In this document: positions 1 to 7,947 of the stretch, piece by piece
How positions within the stretch are numbered: position 1 is the first letter of the stretch
How the letters are laid out: each line of letters opens with the position of its first letter
NCBI GenBank assembly: GCA_963704585.1
Contig: OY969919.1
Span: 620,001-684,000 of the forward strand
Direction: 5' to 3'
From: Bog-756 sp963704585
Lineage (GTDB): Bacteria; Actinomycetota; Acidimicrobiia; Acidimicrobiales; RAAP-2
DNA length: 64,000 nucleotides
Program-made: the position numbers and the translations under genes
The notes under the pieces: model-generated
Told to the model about the DNA's origin: nothing
Database searches by the model: none
What the model saw: only the letters and a program-made list of their open reading frames with translations

Positions 1-795
1 GCCCCGCTCGGGTGCTGCATCAACCCCGCGGAGGGCAAGCCGGTCTCGAGCGGGACCCACCACCCGGGCGTGGAGGTCAGCGACGCGATCGCCGTCGCGC
101 TCAGTGCGGTGATCCCCGAGCGGTGCAGCCCACAGACGTACAAGTTCGGGAGCCCGCGCCAGATGTGGGGCGACCTCGACCCGCGCACCGGCCGGTCGTT
201 CTTCGACCACGGCGGCGAGGTCTCGGCCGGTTGGGTCAACGCGGTGCAGGGCGTCGACGGCTGGGGCGCCCTCTCGGCCTCGTCCGGCAATCTGATCAAG
301 GCGACCGCGGAGTTCAACGAGGGCCTCTTCCCCCACTTCATCCGCGGACGCAACTACCGCACGGACTCCGGTGGCCCGGGACAGTGGCGGGGCGCGTGCG
401 GGAGCCTCTTCGTGAAGGAGGTCCGCACGCCGACCTACGTGAACCAGTACGTGGTCAACCGCTTCCACCTCCACCCCGGCATCGCCGGCGGCAGGAGCGG
501 CGCGCCCGACCGCTGCGTGCTGAAGGGCACCGTCGAGGTCGCGCCCGCGGTCGCTAACCTGCTGCTCGACACGGGTGAGCAGCTGGTCTACGAGTTCGGC
601 GGCGGCGGAGGATGGGGCGACCCGCTCCAGCGCGACCCCCGGGCGGTGCTCGACGACGTCTGGGACGAGTACGTGTCGGTGGAGGGCGCGCTGCGCGACT
701 ACGGGGTGGTCGTCGCCGGCTCGCTCGAGGAGATGACCCTCTCGGTCGACGAGGCCGCGACCGCGGCCGAACGAAAGCGCCGCGCCGGGGACTGA
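1..795 (+). CDS. Hydantoinase B/oxoprolinase family protein, C-terminal part (cut by window start)
   Basis: The reading frame is already open at base 1 and ends with TGA at 793-795, giving 264 visible residues; the N-terminal half lies outside the window. The visible part begins with a Cys-Cys-Ile-Asn-Pro stretch and a Gly-Thr-His-His-Pro-Gly segment. It ends in the glycine-rich run EFGGGGGWGDP followed by a charged helix, a typical ending of HyuB and acetone carboxylase-like subunits. Family members hydrolyse cyclic amides with ATP (with HyuA) or act in acetone-type carboxylases. No HyuA is visible, so the substrate is open. It ends 29 nt before an aldehyde dehydrogenase and is probably co-transcribed with it. 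Confidence 0.85.
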   Translation, partial: APLGCCINPAEGKPVSSGTHHPGVEVSDAIAVALSAVIPERCSPQTYKFGSPRQMWGDLDPRTGRSFFDHGGEVSAGWVNAVQGVDGWGALSASSGNLIKATAEFNEGLFPHFIRGRNYRTDSGGPGQWRGACGSLFVKEVRTPTYVNQYVVNRFHLHPGIAGGRSGAPDRCVLKGTVEVAPAVANLLLDTGEQLVYEFGGGGGWGDPLQRDPRAVLDDVWDEYVSVEGALRDYGVVVAGSLEEMTLSVDEAATAAERKRRAGD

Positions 796-824
796 CCCGC
801 GCCGCCGACCCGGGAGCCTCCCCC

Positions 825-2318
825 ATGACCACCACCTCCGTCACCGGTGACCCGGTGACCGCTGCCGGCGAGTTCCGGATGCTCGTCGACGGGCGGCTCG
901 TCGAGGCCGCCGCCGGCGGTGCCTTCGACAACCGCAACCCGGCGACCGAGGAGGTGCTCGGTCAGACGGCCGACGCGACCGCCGTGGACATGGACCTGGC
1001 GATCGCGGCCGCACGCAGAGCATTCGAGCAGACCGCCTGGTCGACCGACCGCGTCCTCCGCCAGCGCTGCCTCCGCCAGCTGCACGACGCGATCACCGGC
1101 GAGCAGGAGCTCTTCCGGACCGAGCTGGTCGCCGAGGTCGGCTGCCCGGTCATGACCACCCACCTCGCCCAGCTCGACGCTCCGCTCAGCGAGGGGCTGC
1201 GCTGGCCGGCCGAGGAGATCGACCGGTTCGAGTGGGAGCGCACGCTCCCCGACAACGCCACCTTCGGCATGGACAGCTGGCAACGCGTGGTGAAGGAGCC
1301 GGTCGGGGTGGTCGGCGCCATCATCCCGTGGAACTACCCGTTCGAGATCCTCATCGGGAAGCTCGGGCAGGTACTCGCCACCGGGAACACCATGGTGGTC
1401 AAACCCGCGCCGGACACCCCGTGGAGCGCCACGCGCATCGGACGGCTCATCGCCGAGCAGACCGACATCCCCGCAGGAGTCGTCAACATCGTGACCTCGT
1501 CGGACCACCTCCTCGGCGAGCAGCTGGTGGTCGATCCGCGGGTCGACCTCATCTCCTTCACCGGCTCGACCGCGGTGGGCCGCAGGATCATGGCGGCAGG
1601 GGCGCCGACGCTCAAGCGGCTCTTCCTCGAGCTCGGCGGCAAGTCCGCCGACATCATCCTCGAGGACGGCGACGTCGAGACCAAGATGGCCTTCCTCGGG
1701 TTCTCGTGCCTCCACGCCGGCCAGGGGTGCGCGATGCTCACCCGCCACCTCGTCCACCGCGCCCGGTACGACGAAGCGGTGGAGCTCGCCACCGCCGCGA
1801 TGGAGGGCGTGGCCTACGGCGACCCGACGGACCCGGAGAACATCCAGGGCCCCCAGATCAGCGCCCGCCAGCGCGACCGCGTCCTCGGCTATGTCGCGAA
1901 GGGGGTCGAGGAGGGCGCGCGCCTGGTGACCGGCGGCGGCCACCCGTCCCACCTCCCGACCGGCTACTACGTCGAGCCGACCCTCTTCGCAGACGTCGAC
2001 AACTCGATGGCCATCGCCCGCGAGGAGATCTTCGGGCCGGTGCAGGTCCTCATCCCCTTCGAGGACGAGGACGACGCCGTCCGGATCGCCAACGACAGCG
2101 AGTACGGCCTGTCGGGTGGTGTCACCTCTGCCTCGGAGGAGCGCGCGCTCGCCGTCGCCCGGCGGATCCGCGCGGGTACCGTGAGCGTGAACGGCGGCGT
2201 CTACTACCACGCAGGCTCGCCTTTCGGCGGGTACAAGGCGAGCGGGCTCGGGCGCCAGAACGGCCGCGAGGGGTTCGAGCAGTACCTCGAGACCAAGACC
2301 ATCGCCGGCGGCAGGTAG
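825..2318 (+). CDS. NAD(P)-dependent aldehyde dehydrogenase
   Basis: A 497-residue protein of normal ALDH superfamily length, oxidising an aldehyde to an acid or acyl product with NAD(P)+ in the cytoplasm. Visible motifs are IPWNYP (the Asn of the oxyanion site), FTGSTAVG in the cofactor fold, LELGGKS with general-base Glu269, GQGCAM with nucleophile Cys302, and EEIFGPV near the C-terminus. The Glu and Cys fall at almost the canonical positions 268 and 302, which supports the ATG at 825. The stop codon is immediately followed by the ATG of the thioesterase gene, so this is an operon member. The substrate is not determinable; the neighbours suggest an aldehyde intermediate of acyl-CoA catabolism. 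Confidence 0.96.
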   Translation: MTTTSVTGDPVTAAGEFRMLVDGRLVEAAAGGAFDNRNPATEEVLGQTADATAVDMDLAIAAARRAFEQTAWSTDRVLRQRCLRQLHDAITGEQELFRTELVAEVGCPVMTTHLAQLDAPLSEGLRWPAEEIDRFEWERTLPDNATFGMDSWQRVVKEPVGVVGAIIPWNYPFEILIGKLGQVLATGNTMVVKPAPDTPWSATRIGRLIAEQTDIPAGVVNIVTSSDHLLGEQLVVDPRVDLISFTGSTAVGRRIMAAGAPTLKRLFLELGGKSADIILEDGDVETKMAFLGFSCLHAGQGCAMLTRHLVHRARYDEAVELATAAMEGVAYGDPTDPENIQGPQISARQRDRVLGYVAKGVEEGARLVTGGGHPSHLPTGYYVEPTLFADVDNSMAIAREEIFGPVQVLIPFEDEDDAVRIANDSEYGLSGGVTSASEERALAVARRIRAGTVSVNGGVYYHAGSPFGGYKASGLGRQNGREGFEQYLETKTIAGGR

Positions 2319-2807
2319 ATGGCCGGCACCGTCGACACGACCCCGGTCCGGCCGGTGGACCCCCGTGCCGCACGCGAGGAGCACGACCGGGTGCTCGCCG
2401 CGGGCGAGCACATCTTCCAACAGCTCGAGTTCCGCGAGGTTCCGACGACGGCCGACCTCGCCATCGAGCTCGACGTCGATGCCAAGGTCAAGAACCCGCG
2501 CGGCGGACTCCAGGGTGGGCTCATCGCCGCGCTCGTCGACATCGTGGCCGGACGGGCGGTCGTCGAGGGCGGGGGTCCTTACGCGAGTGTCGCGACGGCC
2601 GACCTCGACGTGCACTTCCTCCGCGGGGTGACCGGGGGCCCCGCCCGGGCCGAGGCCACCGTCGTCCGCCGCGGCCGCACCCTCGCCGTGGTGACCGTCG
2701 ACGTCACCGACGTCGCCACCGGCGCGCTCTGCGCGGTGTCGACGCTCTCGTTCTCGCTGGCACTGGCCGGCGACCCACCGTCCACCGAGCAGAACCAGGA
2801 GCCGTGA
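2319..2807 (+). CDS. Hotdog-fold thioesterase (PaaI type)
   Basis: A 162-residue single hotdog domain. The core signature NPRGGLQGGLIAALVD (residues ~62-77) matches the PaaI/YbgC-like segment that carries the catalytic Gly/Asp end of the helix, followed by the usual ADLDVHFLRGV strand and a C-terminal beta sheet. Members hydrolyse acyl-CoA thioesters, often releasing stalled CoA intermediates in degradation pathways. The ATG abuts the stop of the aldehyde dehydrogenase, and its own TGA overlaps the next ATG by one base. This indicates translational coupling in the 825-3706 operon. Confidence 0.88.
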   Translation: MAGTVDTTPVRPVDPRAAREEHDRVLAAGEHIFQQLEFREVPTTADLAIELDVDAKVKNPRGGLQGGLIAALVDIVAGRAVVEGGGPYASVATADLDVHFLRGVTGGPARAEATVVRRGRTLAVVTVDVTDVATGALCAVSTLSFSLALAGDPPSTEQNQEP

Positions 2808-3706
2808 TGTCCGACCAGACCTACCAGTTCGTGAGCTACGAGACCCTCGACGACGGGCGCATCGCCCGGATCATGCTCAACCGCCCCGAGGCGCGCAACG
2901 CGCAGAACCGCGGGATGCTCGTCGAGCTCGACGAGGCCTTCCTCCGCGCCGAGGCCGACGACGCCGTGCGGGTGGTGATCCTCGGCGGGATGGGCCCGAT
3001 GTTCTCGGCCGGCCACGACATGGGATCGAAGGTCGCGATGGCCGAGTGGAGCTCGGACAAACCGCACCCGACCATGCTCGTCAACGGGGGCACCCGGAGC
3101 GGCGCCGAGCAGCGCATGCTCCAGGAGTGGCACTACTACTTCGAGAACACCCGCCGCTGGCGCAACCTGAGGAAGATCACGATCGCGCAGGTGCACGGCA
3201 CCGTCTTCGCCGCAGGGCTGATGCTCATGTGGGCCTGCGACCTCATCGTCGCCGCCGACGACGTCTCCTTCGCGGACGTGGTCGGGACGCGCCTCGGCAT
3301 GTGCGGGGTCGAGTACTTCGCCCATCCCTGGGAGTTCGGACCGCGCAAGACGAAGGAGCTCATGCTGACCGGAGACTCCCTCGACGTCGACGAGGCCCAC
3401 CGGCTCGGCATGGTCTCGAAGGTCTTCCCCGCGGCCGAGCTCGGCGAGCGCACCGTGGAGTTCGCCCGGCGCATCGCCGAGCTGCCGACGATGACCGCGC
3501 TGCTCGTCAAGGAGTCGGTCAACCAGACGGTCGACAACATGGGCTTCTACAACGCGCTCAAGGCGTGCTTCACGCTCCACGAGCTCAACCACGCCCACTG
3601 GGCCGAGGTGCACGCCGGCGGCATGCCGATCGCGACGACAGAGGACGGGATCGCCGACTGGCGCAACGCACCGCCGGTGCGGCCCGCGGTGAAGTCCGAG
3701 GCCTGA
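2807..3706 (+). CDS. Enoyl-CoA hydratase/isomerase family protein (crotonase)
   Basis: A 299-residue crotonase-fold protein. The N-terminal strand IMLNRPEARNAQN, the oxyanion-hole segment MFSAGHDMG and the second oxyanion region HGTVFAAGLMLMWACDLIVA are all present. Crotonases hydrate, isomerise or cleave enoyl-CoA esters. Two features differ from housekeeping hydratases: an insertion of about 40 residues (around residues 70-110, rich in Trp and Tyr) and a long C-terminal tail (FTLHELNHAHW). Both are typical of an actinobacterial catabolic subgroup. The start overlaps the thioesterase stop by 1 nt (TGATG). It is convergent with the small gene at 3714, only 7 nt away. Confidence 0.93.
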   Translation: MSDQTYQFVSYETLDDGRIARIMLNRPEARNAQNRGMLVELDEAFLRAEADDAVRVVILGGMGPMFSAGHDMGSKVAMAEWSSDKPHPTMLVNGGTRSGAEQRMLQEWHYYFENTRRWRNLRKITIAQVHGTVFAAGLMLMWACDLIVAADDVSFADVVGTRLGMCGVEYFAHPWEFGPRKTKELMLTGDSLDVDEAHRLGMVSKVFPAAELGERTVEFARRIAELPTMTALLVKESVNQTVDNMGFYNALKACFTLHELNHAHWAEVHAGGMPIATTEDGIADWRNAPPVRPAVKSEA

Positions 3707-3713
3707 GCCGCGG

Positions 3714-4019
3714 TCAGTCCGAGGACGGCAGGGGCTTCGCCGACTTGACCGCGAGCTCCTCGCCGTCGAGGGCGAGTGAGCCCGCGCCGGGCTTCGTGCA
3801 GAGGATCTCCACGTCGCCCGCCGCGTCGGTGTAGCGCTTGCCGAGCAGCGTGCCGCCCGAACGGGCGGGGTCGAGGGCGGCGCCCGCGTCGACAGGGCCG
3901 TCGAGGGCGACCACCGGGGAGCCTCCGCAGGTGAGGTCGCCGGCGCGCGCGGCCTTCACCACCACCCCCTCCGTCTCGCAGACCTGGCTGCGGAACCGAG
4001 TCCCTGGCTTGAGCTCCAC
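3714..4019 (-). CDS. Small conserved actinobacterial protein of unknown function
   Basis: A 101-residue protein starting at GTG 4019; an AGGGGG Shine-Dalgarno sequence lies about 8 nt upstream, which decides this start over a longer ATG version reaching 4136. It opens VELKPGTRFRSQVCETEGVVVK and has the pattern LTCGG then GxLLGKRYTD and a third Cys (EILCTKPG). Three Cys in a short beta-rich protein suggest a small metal or disulfide fold. I know similar proteins only as uncharacterised genes near acyl-CoA ligases and dehydrogenases in actinobacteria. It is divergent from the amidohydrolase gene at 4298, with a promoter and palindrome between them. No function is claimed. Confidence 0.7.
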   Translation of the reverse strand: MELKPGTRFRSQVCETEGVVVKAARAGDLTCGGSPVVALDGPVDAGAALDPARSGGTLLGKRYTDAAGDVEILCTKPGAGSLALDGEELAVKSAKPLPSSD

Positions 4020-4174
4020 GGCAGGACCCCCTGGCCGCCGGCGGCGGCGTCGAACGGCAGACTCCGGGCCCGGACGGTACCACAGGCGCGGTGGACCGGA
4101 GCCCTCCTCGCGCCTCAGCGCGAACGGCATTCCCACCCGGCCCGGCCCGTGTCGTTCCCGGCGGCCGGGTGCGG

Positions 4175-4203
4175 TTGAGTCCGGTCGCGGTGGGTGATAA
4201 CGT
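4175..4203 (+). promoter_or_regulatory. Predicted promoter upstream of the 4298 amidohydrolase
   Basis: A -35-like TTGAGT (4175-4180), a 17-nt spacer, and a -10 TAACGT (4198-4203) fitting the actinobacterial TANNNT pattern. The predicted start site is near 4210, leaving an untranslated leader of about 88 nt that contains the perfect palindrome at 4251-4272. Confidence 0.45.
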
Positions 4204-4250
4204 CCTTCTCATCCAGAGAGACGCAGTATGCGCCTCGACTGAGGACAGCA

Positions 4251-4272
4251 GATGCTTGCTCGAGCAAGCATC
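4251..4272. promoter_or_regulatory. Perfect 22-bp palindrome (operator candidate)
   Basis: Two 11-bp arms, GATGCTTGCTC and GAGCAAGCATC, form an uninterrupted perfect palindrome 25 nt upstream of the GTG of the amidohydrolase. A 22-bp perfect inverted repeat is very unlikely by chance and has the size of a TetR- or GntR-type operator. It lies downstream of the predicted promoter, so a bound repressor would act as a roadblock; an mRNA hairpin is the alternative. I did not find a second copy in the window. Confidence 0.6.
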
Positions 4273-4297
4273 CCGGCGATGCAGAAGGGGACCTCCC

Positions 4298-5488
4298 GTG
4301 CCATCTCGATCCCTCGACTTTCCGATCTTCGACGCCGACAACCACATGTACGAGACGAAGGAGGCGCTGACCAAGTTCCTCCCGAAGGAGTACGCGAAGG
4401 CCATCGACTACGTCGACGTGCACGGACGCACCAAGATCGTCGTGCGGGGGACCATAAGCGAGTACATCCCCAACCCGACGTTCGACGTCGTCGCCGCGCC
4501 GGGTGCGCAGGAGGACTACTACCGCAACGGCAACCCGGAGGGGAAGTCGTACCGCGAGATCGTGGGCGACCCGATCCGCTGCCTGCCGGCCTTCCGCGAG
4601 CCCGCGCCCCGCGTCGAGCTCATGGACGAGCTCGGCATCGACCGCGCGCTCATGTTCCCGACCCTCGCCAGCCTCATCGAGGAGCGCCTCAAGGACGACC
4701 CCGAGCTCATCGCCACCGTCGTGCGGGCGCTCAACGACTGGATGTACGAGACCTGGACCTTCGACTACGAGGGGCGGATCTTCGCGACGCCGGTCATCTT
4801 CATGGGGATCCTCGACCGCGCGCTGGAGGAGCTGGACCGGGTCATCGAGCGCGGCGCGCGCTGCGTCCTCATCCGGCCCGCACCGGTGCCGGGGCTCCGT
4901 GGGACGAGGTCCCCGGGCCTGCCGGAGTTCGACCCGATCTGGCAGCGGATCTCGGACGAGAAGGTCCTCGTCGGCATGCACGCCTCGGACAGCGGCTACA
5001 ACGCAATCGCCAACTGGTGGGAGGACAGCCGTGAGTTCCTGCCCTTCCGCCCCTCGGCGTTCCGCATGATCACCCAGGGCAAGCGGCCGATCACGGACAC
5101 CATGACCGCGATGGTCTGCCACGGCGCCTTCTCGCGCTTCCCCGACCTCAAGGTCGCGGCGGTCGAGAACGGTGCCAACTGGGTGGAGCACCTGCTTCAC
5201 GACCTCTCCGACGTCTACGACAAGGTGCCCCAGGAGTTCCCGGAGGACCCGGCGGCCGCCTTCCTGCGCAACGTCTACGTGAACCCCTTCTGGGAGGATG
5301 ACCTGTCGGCGCTCGTCGACCTCGTCGGCGCCGACCACGTTCTCTTCGGGAGCGACTATCCGCACCCCGAGGGCCTGGCCGACCCGATCAGCTACGTCGA
5401 CGAGCTGAAGAACCTGCCCGACGACGTCAAGGCGAAGGTCATGGGGGGCAACCTCGCCAACCTGATGGGGGTCGGCGTCCCGGCCTGA
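4298..5488 (+). CDS. Metal-dependent amidohydrolase (amidohydrolase_2 / TIM-barrel family)
   Basis: A 396-residue TIM-barrel hydrolase or decarboxylase of the PF04909 type. Visible metal-site elements are FDADNH near the N-terminus, GMHASDSGY mid-protein, CHGAFSRFPDLKVAAVENG with a conserved Glu, and GSDYPHPEG carrying the C-terminal Asp. The GTG at 4298 follows an AAGGGGACC ribosome site, and the next codons lead straight into the first barrel strand. The family includes 2-oxo-acid decarboxylases and ring-cleavage hydrolases, so C-C or C-N hydrolysis are both possible. It is a close paralogue of the protein at 51592-52788, which sits inside a CoA-ligase operon. It is convergent with the gene at 5505. 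Confidence 0.88.
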   Translation: MPSRSLDFPIFDADNHMYETKEALTKFLPKEYAKAIDYVDVHGRTKIVVRGTISEYIPNPTFDVVAAPGAQEDYYRNGNPEGKSYREIVGDPIRCLPAFREPAPRVELMDELGIDRALMFPTLASLIEERLKDDPELIATVVRALNDWMYETWTFDYEGRIFATPVIFMGILDRALEELDRVIERGARCVLIRPAPVPGLRGTRSPGLPEFDPIWQRISDEKVLVGMHASDSGYNAIANWWEDSREFLPFRPSAFRMITQGKRPITDTMTAMVCHGAFSRFPDLKVAAVENGANWVEHLLHDLSDVYDKVPQEFPEDPAAAFLRNVYVNPFWEDDLSALVDLVGADHVLFGSDYPHPEGLADPISYVDELKNLPDDVKAKVMGGNLANLMGVGVPA

Positions 5489-5495
5489 TGCCCGA

Positions 5496-5513
5496 GGCGG
5501 GCCGCTACCCGCC
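5496..5513. terminator. Short GC hairpin between convergent genes
   Basis: GGCGGG and CCCGCC arms with a 6-nt loop sit between the convergent stops at 5488 and 5505. There is no T tract, so this is only a weak candidate for a bidirectional terminator. Confidence 0.25.
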
Positions 5514-6620
5514 GTTCTGGCAGACCGAGAGGACCGTGCCCTGGAAGGTCGTGCGGCCACCCAGGCTCGTCGAGGTCGGCGCGCCGAAGTAGACCGGCGT
5601 GACCAGGTCCTGCAGGTGGTACGTGAAGCTGCCCAGCTCGTAGGGGTAGTTGCCGAAGTTGGCCGTGTTCACGAGGGGGTCGCCCACCTCGTAGACCCGG
5701 CCGTTCGCGCCGTTCGGCCCGCACGCGAGTGGTACGTCGGTGTTGTTGGTGAGCGGGTCGTTCACGTACTCGCCGACCTCGTGGCTGAGCGCGGAGACGT
5801 CCTCGGCGAACGTACCGGCGTTCTTGAGGTAGCTGAACATGGCGTAGGCCTGGGTGCCGTTGTAGTTGTGGTAGCCGCCGACGCAGCAGTTGCCGCCGAG
5901 CAGGAGGTAGGTCTGGGTCACCTCGACGATCGGCAGCGTGTTCGCCGGCAGCTGCAGCGAGGCGATGAGCGCCTGGACCTTCCGGTCGAACCAGCCGAGC
6001 TTGGCCATGAGGACCTTCGCTCCGAGCGGGCGTCCGACCGAGCCGTCCGTTGCCGGCACCGTCCACGACTGCAGCGGCTCGATGGTCGGCTCTCCGAGGA
6101 GCACGTGGTACCGGTGATCGGTCTGCACGCTCCCCCACAGCGCGTCGCGCTGGTATGCGTCGACGTACTGGGTCCTCCCGAGGTCGACGCCATCCTGTTG
6201 GAAGTCGATCCCGTTCTGGAAGACCGGGCTCGCGACCGTGTTCGACACCGGGGTCCTGCCGTTGGCCAGCGTCTGCTCCGGATCGGTCGTGAACGTGCCG
6301 TAGGTGAGCTGGATCGGGATGATCTCCGTCGGGATCGTGGTCGGTCCGCCACCGGTGGCCGGGTCGGTGCCGACGAACACCTCGTTGTAGGTCTTCGCCT
6401 GGTAGGTGTACGAGAAGGTCCAGGTCGGCAGTGCCCGTGCGGCCTGCGCGGTGGGCGGTGCCGTATGCAGGATCGCGTACCGTGGCGTACCCGCCGGTCC
6501 GGCGGCACCCGCCGTTCCCCGGCCTGCGGCCACCCCACCGGCCAGCGCGGCCACGAGCAGGACCGCTCCCGTGATCATCGTGTACCGAGTCGAGCGCACC
6601 CTCGACAGCCCCCAGCGCAT
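5505..6620 (-). CDS. Secreted protein with an HEVGEY (HExxE-like) motif, possible metallopeptidase
   Basis: A 371-residue protein starting at ATG 6620, with a GGAGGGGG ribosome site upstream. Residues 1-45 form a signal sequence: a basic stretch, the hydrophobic run MITGAVLLVAALAGGVAAG, then Ala/Gly-rich residues. The mature part is beta-rich with many Thr, Asn and Tyr. Near residue 290 it has LSHEVGEYVNDPL, an HExxE-type pattern seen in some uncharacterised secreted peptidase-like proteins. A Cys-Cys pair (GGNCCVGG) and two later Cys suggest disulfides. Peptidase activity is an inference from that single motif. A promoter lies upstream at 6669-6698, and nothing suggests coupling to the neighbouring catabolic genes. 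Confidence 0.7.
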   Translation of the reverse strand: MRWGLSRVRSTRYTMITGAVLLVAALAGGVAAGRGTAGAAGPAGTPRYAILHTAPPTAQAARALPTWTFSYTYQAKTYNEVFVGTDPATGGGPTTIPTEIIPIQLTYGTFTTDPEQTLANGRTPVSNTVASPVFQNGIDFQQDGVDLGRTQYVDAYQRDALWGSVQTDHRYHVLLGEPTIEPLQSWTVPATDGSVGRPLGAKVLMAKLGWFDRKVQALIASLQLPANTLPIVEVTQTYLLLGGNCCVGGYHNYNGTQAYAMFSYLKNAGTFAEDVSALSHEVGEYVNDPLTNNTDVPLACGPNGANGRVYEVGDPLVNTANFGNYPYELGSFTYHLQDLVTPVYFGAPTSTSLGGRTTFQGTVLSVCQNGG

Positions 6621-6668
6621 CCCCGTTCGCCCCCTCCGGGCCCCCCGTCGGCCCAGTCGCTGTCGGTC

Positions 6669-6698
6669 AGTCTGGCCGCGCCGAGCGGCGACTGTCAA
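6669..6698 (-). promoter_or_regulatory. Predicted promoter for the secreted protein gene
   Basis: On the minus strand, TTGACA (complement of 6693-6698), an 18-nt spacer, then CAGACT (complement of 6669-6674). The -35 is a perfect consensus and the -10 differs by one base from TAGACT. It lies about 50 nt upstream of the ATG at 6620, in the 124-nt gap that otherwise holds no gene. Confidence 0.5.
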
Positions 6699-6744
6699 CG
6701 CGGCCGCCACTGTGCGTCGCCGGGTGGCGATCCCGGTGCCCCGG

Positions 6745-7947
6745 TCAGGCGGAGGGCTCGGGGCCGACGACCGAGACGAAGCTCACGCACTCGCCCGGCG
6801 CGCCGCCGAGATTGTGGGTGAGCCCGAGCCGGCGGCCGTGTGCCACCGAATCGATCTGGCGCTCGGGCGGCGCCTCGCCGCGCAGCTGGAGCCAGCACTC
6901 GAAGAGCATGCGGAGGCCGGACGCCCCGATCGGGTGACCGAAGCTCTTGAGGCCGCCGTCGGGGTTGACCGGGAGCTCGCCGTCTCGGTCGAACACGCCG
7001 GCGAGGACGTCCTTCCACCCGAGGCCGCGCTCGGAGAAACCGAGGTCCTCCATCAGGACGAGCTCGGTCGGGGTGAAGCAGTCGTGCACCTCGGCCATCG
7101 CGAGCTCGGCCCGCGGGTCGTCGATCCCGGCCTGGCGGTACGCGTCCTCGGCCGAGCGCACGACCTCCGGAAAGGTCGTGTAGTCGTACTCGGGATCGAT
7201 CGCGCCGCCGCCGGGACCGGCCACGAAGCTCAGGGCCTTCACGTAGAGGGGGTGGTCGGTGTAGCGGTGCGCGTCCTCCACCCGGCACAGAATGGCGGCC
7301 GCCGACCCGTCGCTCACCCCGCTGCAGTCGAACACCCCGAGATCGCCGGCGACCAGCGGCGACTTGGTGATCGTCTCGATCGGCACCTCCTTGCGGAACT
7401 GCGCCCGGGGATTGACCGCCCCGTTCCGGTGGTTCTTCCATGCGATCCGGCTCATCACCTGCTTCATCTCGTCGGGGTCGACCCCGTACTTGTGGCAGTA
7501 GGCGGGGGCGAGGAAGGAGAAGGCCGCCGGGGAGGAGAGCGCGGCGTCCGTCCCGTCGCCGACCGGGCGGATGCCGGTGAGACCGGAGAAGCCCGAGTCC
7601 TTGAGCTTCTCGACCCCGATGGCCATCGCGAGGTCGTACGCGCCCGACGCGATCGCGTAGCACGCGTTGCGGAACGCCTCCGACCCGGTCGCGCAGAAAT
7701 TCTCGAGCCTCGAGACCGGCCGGTAGTCGATCTTGAGGGGTTTGGAGAGGGTCACGCCGGACACGCCCGAGGACATCGTGCCGAGCCAGAACGCGTCGAT
7801 GTCGTCGAGTGCGACGCCGGCCGACACGAACGCCTCCTTCGACGCGTCGACGAGGAGGTCGTCGACCCCCCGGTCCCACCGCTCGCCGAACGGGGTGCAC
7901 CCCATGCCGACGATCGCCACCTTGTCGCGGATTCCCCTGCTGCTCAC
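6745..7947 (-). CDS. SCP2-type thiolase / lipid-transfer protein
   Basis: A 400-residue thiolase-superfamily protein. Strand and motif order is AIVGMGCTPFG at the N-terminus, LENFCATGSEA with the nucleophile Cys85, then GGLKSFGHPIGASG with a catalytic His, and LGGAPGECVSF at the C-terminus. These are the active-site elements of thiolases that cleave 3-oxoacyl-CoA. The GTG start at 7947 overlaps the stop of the upstream DUF35-containing gene (GTGA), the usual arrangement for a thiolase and its DUF35 partner. The two proteins very likely form one complex. The nucleophile is present here, in contrast to the fused thiolase at 16851-18476. Confidence 0.92.
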   Translation of the reverse strand: MSSRGIRDKVAIVGMGCTPFGERWDRGVDDLLVDASKEAFVSAGVALDDIDAFWLGTMSSGVSGVTLSKPLKIDYRPVSRLENFCATGSEAFRNACYAIASGAYDLAMAIGVEKLKDSGFSGLTGIRPVGDGTDAALSSPAAFSFLAPAYCHKYGVDPDEMKQVMSRIAWKNHRNGAVNPRAQFRKEVPIETITKSPLVAGDLGVFDCSGVSDGSAAAILCRVEDAHRYTDHPLYVKALSFVAGPGGGAIDPEYDYTTFPEVVRSAEDAYRQAGIDDPRAELAMAEVHDCFTPTELVLMEDLGFSERGLGWKDVLAGVFDRDGELPVNPDGGLKSFGHPIGASGLRMLFECWLQLRGEAPPERQIDSVAHGRRLGLTHNLGGAPGECVSFVSVVGPEPSA

